This document shows, piece by piece, positions 47,994-60,902 of a DNA stretch of 64,000 nucleotides (positions are counted from its first letter, which is position 1; every line of letters starts with the position of its first letter). Made by a program: the position numbers and the translations under genes. Below the pieces are notes generated by a model. It saw nothing but the letters and a program-made list of their open reading frames with translations. It did no database searches and was not told where the DNA came from. This DNA is from Eretmocerus hayati (lineage: Eukaryota > Arthropoda > Insecta > Hymenoptera > Aphelinidae): the NCBI GenBank assembly GCA_029851415.1, contig CM056743.1:22482905-22546904 (forward strand). Reading direction: 5' to 3'.

Positions 47994-50692
47994 CTTTGGT
48001 GGTTTAGAACCTAACTCACACTGTAGGTCCCGCAAAATAACCTCAGAAAAGCGTTGAGAATGTATGAATGAAGAAAAAAAATTTGAATTCCAAGATCTAC
48101 GAATTATCATCTTGCAATGAATAGTCTACAACCAACCAAAACCTTGCTGAAATTGGAATAAATCGGGAATGTCTTATTTCGAGATGAAGTACAAACATTA
48201 TTCTGAAGTTAGGCCTATAAAATGACGGGCGCTGGAGTTTTGTGCTGATACGTATATTCTCGATACAAAATAGTGGCGTGAGTCGTTTTTGAATAAGAAA
48301 TTTTTTTTGACCTGTTTTACTCTCTACCTTGCAATCTACTCAACGAGACGGCATATCGTCCAGAACCATGAAAGGTACTTTCAAAGAAAAATGTAAACTG
48401 ATTCAACTTATGTAGGACTGATACCATATTCAAGGGTCAAAATTCTGAGTTTTTTCGGGAAAAATTCCTCAAAACATGAATAATATTCATGGTTCAAGAA
48501 ACATTTTTGGACTATTTTCCTATTTGGATTAGAAAAGTAAATCATAAGGGTTGAGGAAAATTTGCAAAAATCAATCTCCTCCTCAAAAACTGACTATGCT
48601 ACTTTTAGCACTGTTCTTGCATCGAAGGAATCCAGACCAGACTTCAAGATTAGGGTTGCACCTCACCTCAATTCTCTGACTTTGATACAATTCTTTACTA
48701 TGTTAACGTTGGAATGACAAAATTAAACAAAAAAAGATAATTTTTCAAATGCACCAAATAGTCCTAATCCAATCAATCTCTAACTTTCAATCATAGATTT
48801 CTGATTTTCATCCATGACAACATTATTAATAAAGAAAATATTCCAATCTGGCACCTATGAAATCCTGACTGTCAATAATAATCATTCCCCGAGAACTGAA
48901 ATACAATCTCTAGAAAATACTGAATTCTGTATTAATCCAAAGGACTAGGAAACGCTTTGAATCTATCGCTATTGCAATCAATCACCACACCGACTTCTCA
49001 AATCATCAAAAACCCATCCAATAAGTGATGAAGCTCAACGTCAAGTCCGACAAACGATCGAACATTACAATTGTCCCTCTCTTTATCCATTTCTTTCTCC
49101 TTTCCACCTCATTCGAATTAAAACTAGGTGAAAGAGGTTCCTTCAGAAGGAACAATTAATCCGGATTCTATTCCCTCTACCGGATCTACCAATACGAGTT
49201 TGGCTCACCATCGAGCGATGTAGCACCTAACCAAGAGTGGACGACGACGAAAACGGCGACGACAACGATACTCGTAGATCGGAAGTGGGACACAGAAGAG
49301 CTGAGTGGATTGACGAGGAAGGCACGAGATCGGAAGTTGCAATTCTCGATCTCTGTACTCCTATGGCCAATAGCTTGGACGTGCACAATTGTGTAAATAC
49401 GCCGATTTCGCATCACCCAGTGATTCTACTCAATCTCCTTGATGCTCACGGTATAGACCGAGTATGTGGTTGAATATAGCTCGGTGAATGGTCATGAGGT
49501 GAGATATTGACATTGGACTTGTTACTAAAATAATTGGATGAAAAGGTTTGATATTCCTAACATAATATGATAATGTAAATTCAATTTTGGTGCCATTAGT
49601 TGAAATTGATTCCAAGTTGAATAAATATAATGACAGTCATTAAGCTCTTCATTTTGTGAAAATTCTTATGTGATTCTCGTAGGATTCCGTATTTTCCTAG
49701 GAATTATTAACTGAGTAATCAACATGATGCAAAGATCTGATCAGTCAAAATTCATAATTTTCATCACGATGGAATATTTGTGTATACCACAACTGACACG
49801 ATATTTAAGTTTTAACTGGACTTTTGTGGTGATGTTTCTAAACTACTCATTTTACTGACAGTTTGCGGAAGTTTTTATCCTCCAAGAACTATCACAAGAA
49901 TTCTTGAAGAGCTTATAATAATAGGGCTAGACAAACATTTATAGTCTTCTGTACAGTTATAGAGTTTTCTCAGATTTCATCAATCGAGGACATGGAAGGA
50001 ATCCTTGTACATGTGCCCCCGATAGAGAAACTCAGGAACTTGGCGATATCTGAAGGAAACGCGCAGTTTTCGCGAAATTTCAAAAAAATACTCATTAACT
50101 TTGTAAATTTGCTCTAACGGAGTTCCAAGGTACTCTGATGTCATCCACCTACGCACACAACAATCAGTAATAATCCATCCATGGATCGAAAGAAAATAGG
50201 CATGATTTCTAATCGAGTATTTGAAGAACTGCAGAAACCGATATTCTGACGAATTGCTTGCGATTATGAAGATTTCATGGTCTAAGAGAAAAAACATTCG
50301 GTGATATGGCAAAATTCGAATCACGTGATAATCCTGTAGGTTCACGCTACAGATATCGAATACGAATCTCATGGAAGGTGTTCACTGGTTTATATAACAT
50401 TTTAATTCATACTAGAACTCAACACGCGCGCGAGCACGCTGATGGTTCCAAAAATGAAGCGTAGAGTAAATCAATATCATCAATATTATACTTCTGAAAC
50501 TTCTGTGGCAGTCGGACGAGAGGGCGTAAGTCCATTTCAAAAAATCGAGAAAAATGCGTTCGAATGTTTTCTTCGGAATACTCAAGCGTTATTTGATTAT
50601 AACAGCGGGATCATGAGTATCTACTATCACTCATCAAATGCCATATCCGTTATTTTGTGAGCGGCGTGTTGTCTTGGAAAAAACGCCAGTTA

Positions 50693-50737
50693 CTGGCAAA
50701 AGGGCGAAAGTCCACTGGACTTGCCCCCTTTTACCAG
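50693..50737. repeat. Hairpin with GGGCGAAAGTCC arms
   Basis: CTGGCAAAAGGGCGAAAGTC and its near complement GGACTTGCCCCCTTTTACCA pair across a 3-base loop. The core GGGCGAAAGTCC is a variant of the motif at 50522 and inverted at 52651 and 52828. Confidence 0.75.
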
Positions 50738-51182
50738 ACCGACATTCAAAATCCATTATCTTTTGCAACTAAAGAGCAATCTAAGGTCTGAATGATATTT
50801 CAGACTTCTAGCATAAGCTTGTGATCAACTTTGAGCCATGAGGCGTGCTCGCAATTTCAACAGAACACATAGTTTCGTTTACATGGCAATCCGAACTGTT
50901 GTAAACATACGGATATTTGTATCTCTTTTTTCGCCACACAAACACACAAAAGCACACACACAAACGCACGTGGGAGTAAATACGCAAATGATCGAGTCTG
51001 TATGTATCTAATAATAAGGTGCGATTGATTATTATGATATGGTCAATTGAACAATATATGGATCTCAAACAAATATACGCAAGTTCAGACAAAGAAAAGA
51101 GTGATGATGCAAAAGCAACCGAGCATACTGTCCGTAAGTTGGTTACCGAATCTTGCTGAGTGTGTTGTAGAGTGACGAGTCA

Positions 51183-52443
51183 ATGATATCAAACGAAGTT
51201 GTTCAAATTTCATTAGGATCGGAGCTGAATCCCGATAGAATGAAACGAAGAGAGCGTAACGAACGAATAAGCTTGTATCTGCGCGAGAATGGGTTCCACT
51301 CGAGGACTGTGGGAAAGAGTACTATTCTCGAGTTACCCGCGAGGATCAAAAATGCATCTTCATCTCACATTAGCGTCAAGAAACGTATTAGAACGGAGTA
51401 AATTCTGCTCAGAAATTGATTGAAAAACGCATGTAGGAAATTCAATATCAAGTACTTTATACCGTCCGACTTTCACAATGTCGAAGTTTGTTAAAAATGT
51501 TTCCTTCAAGTACTCGATGGAACGGATGAGCTCATTCGAGTTTTGAATAATAATATATCGAATTCTGCAGAGACCGTTGATTTGCCGAGAGAAGAACGGG
51601 GCAGAAATGAACTTCCCACTCAGAAAATTGAAGAAGTCAAGAAACTTATTGACAGATTTTCAAAATATAAGAGACACTAGGGTAGATAAAACAGCACGAG
51701 AAAATATTAATCTCCTTCTTTGAGTGTGTCTGTACGAAATCAGTCTTTCAGTGGAAGAACCATTCAAGAAAATTCCATACTCGCGTAAATTTGAGCCTGG
51801 AATCGTTCCTAACATTGATGGAGTACCCAAAATATACACCTCGTCTCTAGGTATCTTAGGGGAGGGTAAGAAGGATCTAGAGAGTATTTTGCATCTTCTG
51901 AGTCTCGCAAACAAGGAATTCTACTTAGATCTACCAATTGACGAAAGACTGAATAATACAGACCCTGATATACCTGCAGACGATGATGAGATCAGTAGAG
52001 AAATAAATGAAACAATTATTTTGTCGGTCAAAATAGGTTGTGATGGAAATGATGGAAGATCGAATGGAAATATTTCTTCGACGACGAAAAAGGGCGTGAA
52101 AGAAACCAGGATTCCCAAAAAGTTTCCGACTCTGATGAGACCTAATGATGAAAAAATGAATGAACAGACTTCTTCAACGGTCAAGAAAAACGCAAGAAGA
52201 TCCAAGAATTCCGGAAAGTATAGAATATCATCAAGCTGTTATAATGAAGAGATGCATCGAAATATTTCTTCGACGGCGCAGAAGGGCATAGAAAAAACCA
52301 CGAAAATCAAGATATACAAGAGCTCTGTTATAAAACTCAATTCTACTTTGGAATTGCAAGGAAACCGTAAGCGGAAGGTGGTAGATGAGTCCTTGGAAGT
52401 GCCTTCTCGGAGATTCAAAAGACAGAAGAATATTCAAGAATGA
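51183..52443 (+). CDS. Probable spliced gene for a basic, repeat-containing protein; exon joins uncertain
   Basis: The firmest part is 51752-52443, an open exon of about 230 codons after acceptor TCTTTCAG. It starts EEPFKKIPYSRKFEPGIVPN, then has an acidic stretch (DPDIPADDDEISREINE), three diverged copies of an N-x-x-SST-xx-KKG unit (GNISSTTKKG, EQTSSTVKKN, RNISSTAQKG), and a basic nuclear-localisation-like end (NRKRKVV, SRRFKRQK). Upstream, 51183-51384 opens with MISNEVVQISLG and may join through donor GTATTA to 51511-51660 (LDGTDELIRVLNNNI...). That middle exon runs into TAG before a phase-matched donor, so the join to the last exon is unresolved. AATAAA lies at 52608. No family is recognised. 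It could be a fast-evolving nuclear protein or an element-borne gene. Confidence 0.45.
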
Positions 52444-52607
52444 AAGTGAATAAATATTCATAATCGATGAGAAGATTCTTGATCAACTAATAAATTTCCC
52501 TCATCATCATATTTCTCGTTTGCGGTTGTGTTCATATTCTTCATTGTTTTTATTTTTCACGTGTTATTGTTTGTATATTTTAAATTCTATGATTGTAGGT
52601 TCGTGGA

Positions 52608-52613
52608 AATAAA
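52608..52613 (+). promoter_or_regulatory. Polyadenylation signal AATAAA
   Basis: AATAAA lies 165 bases after the stop at 52443, followed by T-rich sequence. Confidence 0.5.
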
Positions 52614-55245
52614 TTTGCTCTTTGATTTGCACTCTGGATTAAATAACTGTGGACTTATGCCCTTTTTCCTCACCAATTAAATTTGAGGTCTGTAGAGTGG
52701 ACTGACGCTCTTGCGCGATTTCAATTTTTCCACTAGTCATGCGATATTTGGGTCCGGGAAGTGGTTTGAGTGGTAAAAAAGGTTGACTAGAACATCGTTG
52801 ATACCTTAACTGAATTTCACAAAAATTAGACTTACGCCCTTTAGTCTGACCGCTACAGACTTGACCATTGGAGGCAAGGGTACGGGCTTTTGAAATGAAC
52901 TTGATGCACTTGATATCAGTCTATTTTTCAATTTGAACGGATCCAACTACCATTAAGATTTTTGGTGGGAATGGACGCTTGGATTTAGAAGTATGTAAAA
53001 GGTTTACACTAAAAGCAATCTAATTGTCAAAGGAATGGATTAGTAATCTCGTGAAGATTTCGTTCCAGACTCCATATTTTCGGCTTCGAGATGTATGTCG
53101 ATTGACGCAGCTGAATGTGGGGCTCTCCGCGACTCCGAAAAATTTTGAATTTTCGCGAATGTAAATGCCACTGATTCTTTTTATCTCAGAGCAGGCCAAT
53201 GTAACAGAGTGCGGTTCTCCATGAATTGCGCTCAATTTTTTCGTGATAAGTAGTTCGATCGCTCGAGTAAATAGTGGTGCACTCATCCCATTGAATGTTC
53301 AAATGTTTTCAAAAAATTTCCAAATTGTCACCAGGCCAAAAGCGCCTTGCTGTGGGAACTTATTAGTTAGAATTTCAATCCTATTTTGGCTCGTGTTTTT
53401 GACTTCAAATCACTTTCATCGACGAACTTATATACAATCACGAGACACAGTCCACTAAAGGTGCAAAAACTAAAGAAAAGATAGAATCTTAACTTGGTCA
53501 TAATAATTGTTCATGAAGCATACATGAAAATTGAGAATATTCAGTGATGAATCCTTCTCATCTCGCGATCACCGGCCGACGGAATGATGGAACTAAAACG
53601 ATTATGTGTTTTCAATCTCGTGGTGAAAACATCATAGACATTCTCTTCTAATTCATCTATGGGAAACATCATGAACTTGTGAAGTCAATTATATGCATTT
53701 GTGTTTACCTGGCTGTTTCGTGGGATTTTCAGATTGCCTATTGAGCTATTCATCTTGAACGGCTCCGCTCCATATTCAAAAATCACAGCCCGGGTCCGTC
53801 ACATTACCGTTCAACTCTTTCTGGATCGAGAAAAACCTTCCAGATTATCTGGTTATGTTGATATTCACAATTTATGCAGAAGAAGAAGACTACTGCTATG
53901 ACTTACAACATTTCATATATCTGCAAAACAATAAAGTTCCGAGATATCGCAAAATTTCGATACGGCTTTCTTCTTGATTGTACTGCGAATTAATATAAGG
54001 GATTCATCAGTTCAGAATCATAACATGTTGTAATTTCAGAGAAGCTTGTAAGCACTCTCCACTAGATTAGGGATTCAGAAATTACATCAAATTGGTAGAC
54101 TGGGTAAGCAAGCCTTGTGATGATTTTCTCAAAATGCGGAGCATCCTGAGCGAATTCGAGTCATGTTAATCAATTTGTGAAGGTATTTCGAACGGCTGAT
54201 CCTACGAAATTATCGATGTATCCGCCCTGCTTCAGTTTCTGCCCCTTAGTTATGAACAATAATATGATTGAAGGAGCATATCATGTGGTATCTCCTCAAT
54301 TTGCAAGTGAAAATTTCCTGAAAGATAATCGATATTAGGTACACACTGCATCCGGCGATGTGTTCAAATAATGCTCACCCATGCCTGAGAATCTCCGAAA
54401 TGGAAATGAATCCTTCATTCAAGAATTATTCTACCATTGATACACAATGATTCCCAAACGAATAACTATCATCATCGCACCCTCAAACCAAAACTGCAAT
54501 GAATTCAAAGGTAACAAAAATACGGAGTGTAATTCTATCGCTGACACATGAGTACTCCAGAATTCCATGAGTCACAAAAAAAATCTGTGAATTGTGATAA
54601 TCCAGCTCTAGTTATCAGTCGTAGGCCTTAGAGGTCATCGTGCCCCATCCCATTAACAGTCAAGCAATGTGTAATCGCACTCAGGTAATCTAACAACAAG
54701 GCAATTTGAGAAAATCGTACGTATTCCAGGATTTCCCATGAGTTTAGCCGATTGCAACGGTACACAAATCATTAGGTCATGATCAGATAAGCTACACGCA
54801 CCCGAGCGATTTACGTGGACCCTATAGCAGCGCAAAGCAAAATCTGAGTACAAGAGCAGGAATTGGACATGATGTGCAGAGCTATGAGCTTTTGTTTTGC
54901 GATTTCAGCGACAGGGAAAACAGGACGACAATCAATTTGAACTTTATACAGATTGCTTATCGCATTTGAATACTGGATGGTCGGGCTTGAGTGCGATAAT
55001 GAATCCTCTTATCGAGATTGCAGTCGACAGTCTGTCTGAACTTTTTACCGAATTCATTTTAAAAACTAGGACGTGTTTGCGGCGCGCACGTCTTCCCTCA
55101 AGGTGCAATAAGTGACATAGACATTTCTCCAGAATTCGACTAATGGTGTGTTTTGGGACCGCTCACACAATTAAAGTCCGTTTTGACCTGAAACCAGTCG
55201 GTCCATCCTTCAAAATGACGAGTGAAATGATTACTCCCTAGATAA
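52614..55245. other. Intergenic, no gene recognised
   Basis: The first 250 bases repeat the GGACTT(A/C)(T/C)GCCC motif. An 88-codon minus-strand frame (53286-53020) has an even residue mix but no motif and is left uncalled. Confidence 0.4.
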
Positions 55246-55400
55246 CACCGTCACACACAGAAAAAAAGTATGTGTACTTTTGACTCGACCTACTTTTCAA
55301 TATGTACTTTGGCACGCTGAGTCCAAATCTGAGTTCGGTTAGGACTGTTCCTATCTTGAATTCGAGAAAATCGTGAAAATTAGGTCAAAATTATGGAAAT
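55246..55400. repeat. Half-copy of the CACCGG MITE family
   Basis: CACCGTCACACACAG, then AAAAAAAGTATGTGTACTTTTGAC-like sequence and CGAGAAAATCGTGAAAA, follow the order of the left arm of the MITE at 6976. It is preceded by TAA (55243-55245). The second arm is missing. Confidence 0.7.
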
Positions 55401-55467
55401 AGGTTAAAATAGCATCACAACTCCGATCAATAAATATCAGTCTACATATTTTGGGCTGAAAACTTGT

Positions 55468-56225
55468 ACTCGAGGGTTTTTGGGGTTGCTGAATATGAAT
55501 ACTTACAAGAAGAGCACCAGGTCTGCGGAACACGGAACTTGATGACTCTGGGAATCATCGTGTTTTGGTGAGAAATGAAGGTATCTTCGAAGGTTAAGTC
55601 CAATAGGCCTTCTATCAAGAGATATAGCTGCGGAGGTTAGCATTGTAAGTGTATCTATATATGTGTCTTTTCATGATGGGCCTATAAAGACAATGCTGAT
55701 CTCCACAACTGTATCTCAGGATAGGAGGCCCATTGGACTTAACCTTCGAAGATACCTTCATTTCTCACCAAAACAAGATGATTCCCAGATTTTCATCAAG
55801 ATCCGTGTTCTGCAGACCTGATGCTCTCCTTGTTGGTCAGATTTATGATTCCTTCAAATCCGAGATGGCAGTCCCAAAATATCGGAATGGAAATTTCCAA
55901 AGTCTGTTCAGTTTAGCTCCAAAAACTCTTCTCGGGGGTTTTCGGGATCGCTGATCACGAATATGATGTTAAAATCATGATTCTATCCAATCCAAGATGA
56001 CGGATCCGAGATGGCAGGACGAGATTTCCTGAAAACTGCTCATTTCAGCTCAGAACACTCTTCTCGAAGGTTATCGGGGTCGCTGAACACGAAAAAAGGA
56101 TCAGAAAAACAGAATCCCCAAATCCAAGATGGCGGACCAAAAAAGCGGGCGGGAAACTTCAAAAAACTGATTAACTCAAGTCTTGAAACTCTCTCAAGAG
56201 TTTTTTGGATTGCTGGTATGATTTA
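55468..56225. repeat. ~130-bp tandem repeat with GATGGCGG motif, interrupted by a foldback
   Basis: Four diverged units share a block of the form CTCGGGGGTTTTCGGGATCG-CTGA, with starts near 55468, 55929, 56062 and 56190. Units also share (C)CAAGATG(A/G)CGGA. The first interval is about 330 bp longer because a foldback (55512-55828) sits in it. Confidence 0.75.
55512..55828. repeat. Foldback inserted in the tandem repeat
   Basis: AGGTCTGCGGAACACGG at about 55519 is inverted near 55800-55820. The long match GAAGGTATCTTCGAAGGTTA / TAACCTTCGAAGATACCTTC is perfect. Arms are about 135 bp with a loop of about 40. Confidence 0.85.
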
Positions 56226-56305
56226 AAAGGGGGAGTGGTGTCCCTACGGAAACTCCTGTGAGAGTTGAGCAATCTCATGACGACATGAGGGGGTGATTTA
56301 CAACG

Positions 56306-56545
56306 AACCCCCAAGCTCCAAAATCTTCAAACTTGGTCACCTCCAAGTTAAGTATCTTGGTGATGGTAAGCGAAAGAACGATTCTGGGATCTGAAAGCTA
56401 GGAAAGCAACAAATCCCCAGACTCCCAAATCTTCAAACCCAGTCACGCTCGAGTGATGAGAAGCAGAAGAAGGATCAGATCCAAATTCTAAGGAGGCAGC
56501 AAACCCCCAAGCTCCTAAACCCTCTAACCCGGTCACTTTCGAGTT
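56306..56545. repeat. Three-unit tandem repeat, ~90-105 bp
   Basis: Units start near 56306, 56411 and 56501 with (AA)CCCCCAAGCTCC-type blocks, followed by AAATCTTCAAAC and a GTCAC...CGAGT block. Minus-strand translation shows the repeat as GLEGLGAWGFAA / GFEDLGVWGFVA, but this is repeat-derived and not evidence of a gene. Confidence 0.7.
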
Positions 56546-58421
56546 CGGATTGAAATTTGAGAAATATTTTGGACATTTATCGCACCTAGAGGCAAGGTGA
56601 GCGCTCGGAATCGGGCACAGAATATAAAATTCTTCTTCTCGGTTTATGAATTGAAACAAACCTGTATCGAGATGTATAGATTCCTGTTCTCTTATACGAA
56701 AATCGAAACATGTAAAATAATTGTTTCTGCAATATTCACTTTTGATTAACCAACATTCCAACATAAAATCCTCGTTTAGTTCCCTAATGTTACGCCCTAC
56801 CTATAATCCATTCTCACATTATTCTGCACACAGTATCTTCAATGTGATTTTGTACATTTTGGCTGGTTCCAAATCTCAAGTAGAGCTCATTCTCAGACCA
56901 TTCATTAGTTCACTAATCGCCAGCTTGTTCTACTGTCCCTGCTGAGCAATGACAGAGCTTATAAGGTACATCTAGTGTATGTGTGTGTGTAGGTGGGTCT
57001 GTTGATACGGAATCCTCTATGGCTCACACTGTAAACCTTGAAAAGGTCATCACTCTACAAAAGCTTGGTGCTTCTCCCATATCTCAGTCGATTTGTCAAT
57101 GCAAGGGGACTACACGAGAGAGAAGGAGAGTTTTGCAGCTCGGTTCTTTTTTCACTTTTGTTTTTCTTATGCTTCGAATCCTTTGTGCTATTCTATGTAA
57201 CTTCCATCTAATACGCGTTCAATGACCGCATACGATGAATAGCTTACAAAAACACACACATACCTTCACCACGATGTTCTCGTATTCGCCCAGGTATGCA
57301 CACATATCTCATTCATGCACCAAAGAAAAGCAAAAGTTCACAGCTTTCATTTTCATACAAACACATGTTTACAACCACTTCATCGTGTGTTGACTCTCGG
57401 ATAATACATCGGCATTCCATTCACTATACTATACCACGAAGTGAAGAAAGTTTTCGTCAACTCGACTGCTATAATATAATACACTAGAGTTCGCTAGGAC
57501 AACTTTGATGAGCTTACATTATAATATGACGTGCGATGCCGTACTAATTTATTCATGATCTCACACTCGCTGAGATTTTCGCTTGAAGCTATCTCAACTT
57601 AGAAAACCTCGACACACAACTCTGCCTTTTCTCTGAGCGTACATTTCTCAGTAAATTTCAACTGCATAATGGATGGAATGAGATGTGTATACATCAGTAT
57701 GTGCGTGGATGTACATATGTATGTGAACGAAGAGGATGAGAGATTCAGCGTGAAAACTGTACGGGATAAATCAAATGGATTAAATTTTACTCGTGTATGC
57801 ATGTATTCCGGTGGCAAGCTCGTCTCTTGGGTTTGCCAACGAGAACCTGATATATATATATATATATATAATCTCAGGACTCATCGTTGTATGCAACGAT
57901 GGTGCTGAAAGCGCTTGGCTGCGAGATGCAAATATGATTATCTCTCTTACCGTTGCCGTTGCGTATGCACGCGCTTTCTCGCGTATTATAGAGCTCGGCA
58001 CGCGGTATTACGTGGATTTTTTTTTTGATTTCATGTTCCGCTTCAAGAATTCATTCGCTAATCTTGATGTGATCCAAACTCTTCCTTCTTCACTATCATA
58101 TTTTACTTTCAGGATAGAAAATCAGAGTCCCATGAGAAATCAGCCTCAACACAGAATGGATTTTCTTATTTTGAGGATACTCTTGTACCTGCGGCAGATT
58201 TTTAATAATGCTCTGGTAATTTCACCCTAACTGAAATAACAAAAATATTCATCAACAGCGTAAATACCCGACTAGGGAAATTGGAGAAGGACTTGGAGGT
58301 CTATGATTCGTCTATGATAATATGCTGTTATCGACAGTGTAGGTAAAGAAAAAGACTCGTGTGAAGGAATAATCAAACGACCGTCTGCATCTTTAGCTGA
58401 AGTATCCCAATTAAGTATATC
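56546..58421. other. Intergenic; (TA)n at 57850-57871
   Basis: AT-rich with short open frames and CpG patches around 57950-58010. No gene is recognised. Confidence 0.4.
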
Positions 58422-59132
58422 AGTCATTCTGGAGCAAGCTAGACAAAAACGTCACCCGGGGGGTCTGGGAAAAATCCGCAAAAATCTTTTTACGTTAGTA
58501 CTATATTTAAATAGTACGAAAAAATTCTTTCCAGATTTTTTCAGCCCTTCCTGTAGGCCCTAGGGCCCATGAAACGGCCATTTTGGGCCCTTTTTTAGTC
58601 TATTTTAGAAGAGTTATAGTTCCAACAGAATCCAATATTTTTCGAGGTACTTGGGCGCATTTTTTTTGTGAAGACTGATACTTCCCAGGAAAAAATTGTC
58701 CCGGACCGAGAAGTCAGCCTGACGAATTCTGCAAGCTATTTATTGAGAGCAAATTTCAGCGATTTCTGCGTCATTAGAGAGGGGATATTTGACTTTTACC
58801 AGTGGTCATTTCAAAGGTTTTGAACAGACCTACAATTTCCCTACTTATGGGAGTCAATTATCACACTTTTCCTTAGAGCTACAGTCGGTACAAGTTGAGC
58901 TATTCTCGTAAAAGTCAGAAATTTAGGACTTAATTCCAAAAATATATCTCAATTTTTTTTCCACCAAACTCGTGCAAAAATGTTCTTTGAGACATCTACT
59001 TTCAGTGTGAAAAATTTGTCGGAAGTTATTTCTTTAAATTTTTTTTGCCGAGCGTTACAGAATGCCGCATTTTGTCGTTTTAGCAAAAATGGCATCTTTG
59101 AACGCGGTCACACATGCTCCCATCTGGACTGA

Positions 59133-59460
59133 CCAGGAGAGGTCATCACATCCGGGTCACGGATTTGGCTGAAACTTTGGGAATGGTCTTCTTTTAGTGC
59201 CAAAAGATGTAACCCAAGATTATAGACCCTAACGCTCAAGCGTTTCTGAGCTACAGCCAAGAACATTAGCATTGCCCATATAGGCCCGTATTGAAAATCA
59301 TACATATAGGTATACCTGCAATGCTAATGTCCGTGGCTGTAGCTCAGAAACGCTTGAGCGTTAGGGTCTATAATTTTGGGTTTCATATTTTGGCACTAAA
59401 AGAAGACTATTCCAAGAGTTTCAGCCGAATCCGTGATCCGGATGTGATGACCTCTCCTGG
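59133..59460. repeat. Nested foldback X, TIR CCAGGAGAGGTCATCACATC, TGA duplication
   Basis: A 328-bp foldback begins CCAGGAGAGG and ends CCTCTCCTGG. Flanks are TGA (59130-59132) and TGA (59461-59463). The opposite arm at 60098-60100 has a single TGA (as TCA), giving the empty site. Confidence 0.92.
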
Positions 59461-60589
59461 TGAGTGCACCAATCTGTGTGAAAATACTCCTCAAAGTACC
59501 CCCAAGTACGTGTAAGAAGTTGCGGGGACGAGCCTTGAGCCAGGAGCGAGCTGTATAATATGTTCTATTTATAAATACCGTGTCAAAAATAGGCATCATT
59601 TTAGCTATTTGGGCGTACCTGACCGAGAACATGATTTCACTCGTTCTGGCTCACAAATGAGGTAATGGGTTTGAATGAGGATCCAAACATACTCTCCCGA
59701 CTCAAAATGGTCATCTGAACACAAATTTGAGGTTATTCCAGCTCTAGAACGTCGTCTAATGTCTCAACGCTGTCCGAACCTGTCATCAGAATCTCAATTG
59801 TTTTGGGACAGATAGATGATTCTTTAAGGCAAAACTGACTGCGGAATAGTGTTTAGACGGTCATTTTGAGTCGGGAAAGTATGTTTGGATCCTCGTTCTA
59901 GCCCATTATCTCATTTGTGAGCCAGAACAACTAAAATCATGCTCTCGGTCGAGTACGCCCAAATAGCCAAAAGAATGCCTATTTTGACACAGTAAATAGA
60001 ACCTAACAGCTCACTCTTGGCTCGAGGCTCGTAACCGCAACTTCTTACACGTACTTGGCTGTACTTTAGGGAGTAAAATCACACAGATTGGTGCACATCA
60101 GTCCAGATGGGAGCATATGTGACCGTTGTCAAAGATGCCGTTTTTTGCTAAAACGACGAAATGCGGCATTGTGTAACGCTCGGCAAAAAAAATTCAAAAA
60201 AATAGTCCCCGCCAAATTTTTTCCACTGAAAGTAGATGCCTCAAAGAATATTTTCGCACAAGTTTGGTGGAGAAAAATTGAGATATATATTTGGAATTGA
60301 GTCCTGAATTTTTGACTTTTTCGGAAATAGCTCAACTTGTACCGACTGTAGCTCCAAAAAAAATGATTGACTTTTACATGTAAGCAAATTGTAGGTCTTT
60401 CCAAGACCTTTAAAATGACCACTGGTAAAAATAAATATCTCCTCTCTATAGGTCGCGCACAAAATGACGCAGAAATTGCTAAAATTTGCTCTCAATAAAT
60501 AGCTTGCAGAAGTCGTCAGGTTGACTTACTCGTCTAGGACAATTTTTTTCTGGAAAGTATCAGTCTTAACGAGGAAGATGCGCCCATGC

Positions 60590-60749
60590 ACACTTGGCGT
60601 CAACAGATACTTTCCGAAGGTGCATGGGATCCTTTCCTGCGGCCATCAAAATATAACCTGTCTCTATGTGGTAAAGAAAAGACATCAGAAGCTCGTTCGC
60701 AGGAAAAGATCCGCTGCACCTCCGGAAAGTATCCGTTGACGCCAAGTGT
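60590..60749. repeat. Nested foldback Y, TIR ACACTTGGCGTCAAC
   Basis: A 160-bp foldback, ACACTTGGCGTCAACAGATA to TATCCGTTGACGCCAAGTGT, with an inner CGCAGGAAAAGATCC / GGATCCTTTCCTGCG pairing. The left arm has no counterpart at the matching site (about 58665). Target duplication is unclear. Confidence 0.85.
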
Positions 60750-60902
60750 ACGTGGAAAAATGTTGGACTCTGTCGGAACTATGATTCTTCTAAAATACAC
60801 TTTAAAAGGGCCTAAAATGGCCCTTCCATGGGCCCTTTGGCCTACAGGGTGGGGGGGGGGCCGAAAAAATCTGGAAAGATTTTTTTCATACGATTGAAAC
60901 AT

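Larger units (their letters stand above)
42049..50441. other. Long AT-rich stretch, no firm gene
   Basis: It holds the microsatellites at 42890-42913 and 43204-43260 and one weak small-gene candidate at 47803. Otherwise open frames are short. CpG-containing patches at 42660-42830 and 49230-49350 are the only compositional change, and I could not tie them to a gene. Confidence 0.4.

Noticed and set aside
49186..49473. Overlapping frames on both strands, one Asp/Glu-rich
   Set aside because: Mirror frames in a CG-rich patch; no splice or motif support.
53020..53286. 88-codon minus-strand frame
   Set aside because: Even composition but no family, no neighbours and no splice continuation.
56348..56764. 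138-codon minus-strand frame with repeated GLGAWGFAA-type units
   Set aside because: The repetition comes from the 90-105-bp tandem DNA repeat.
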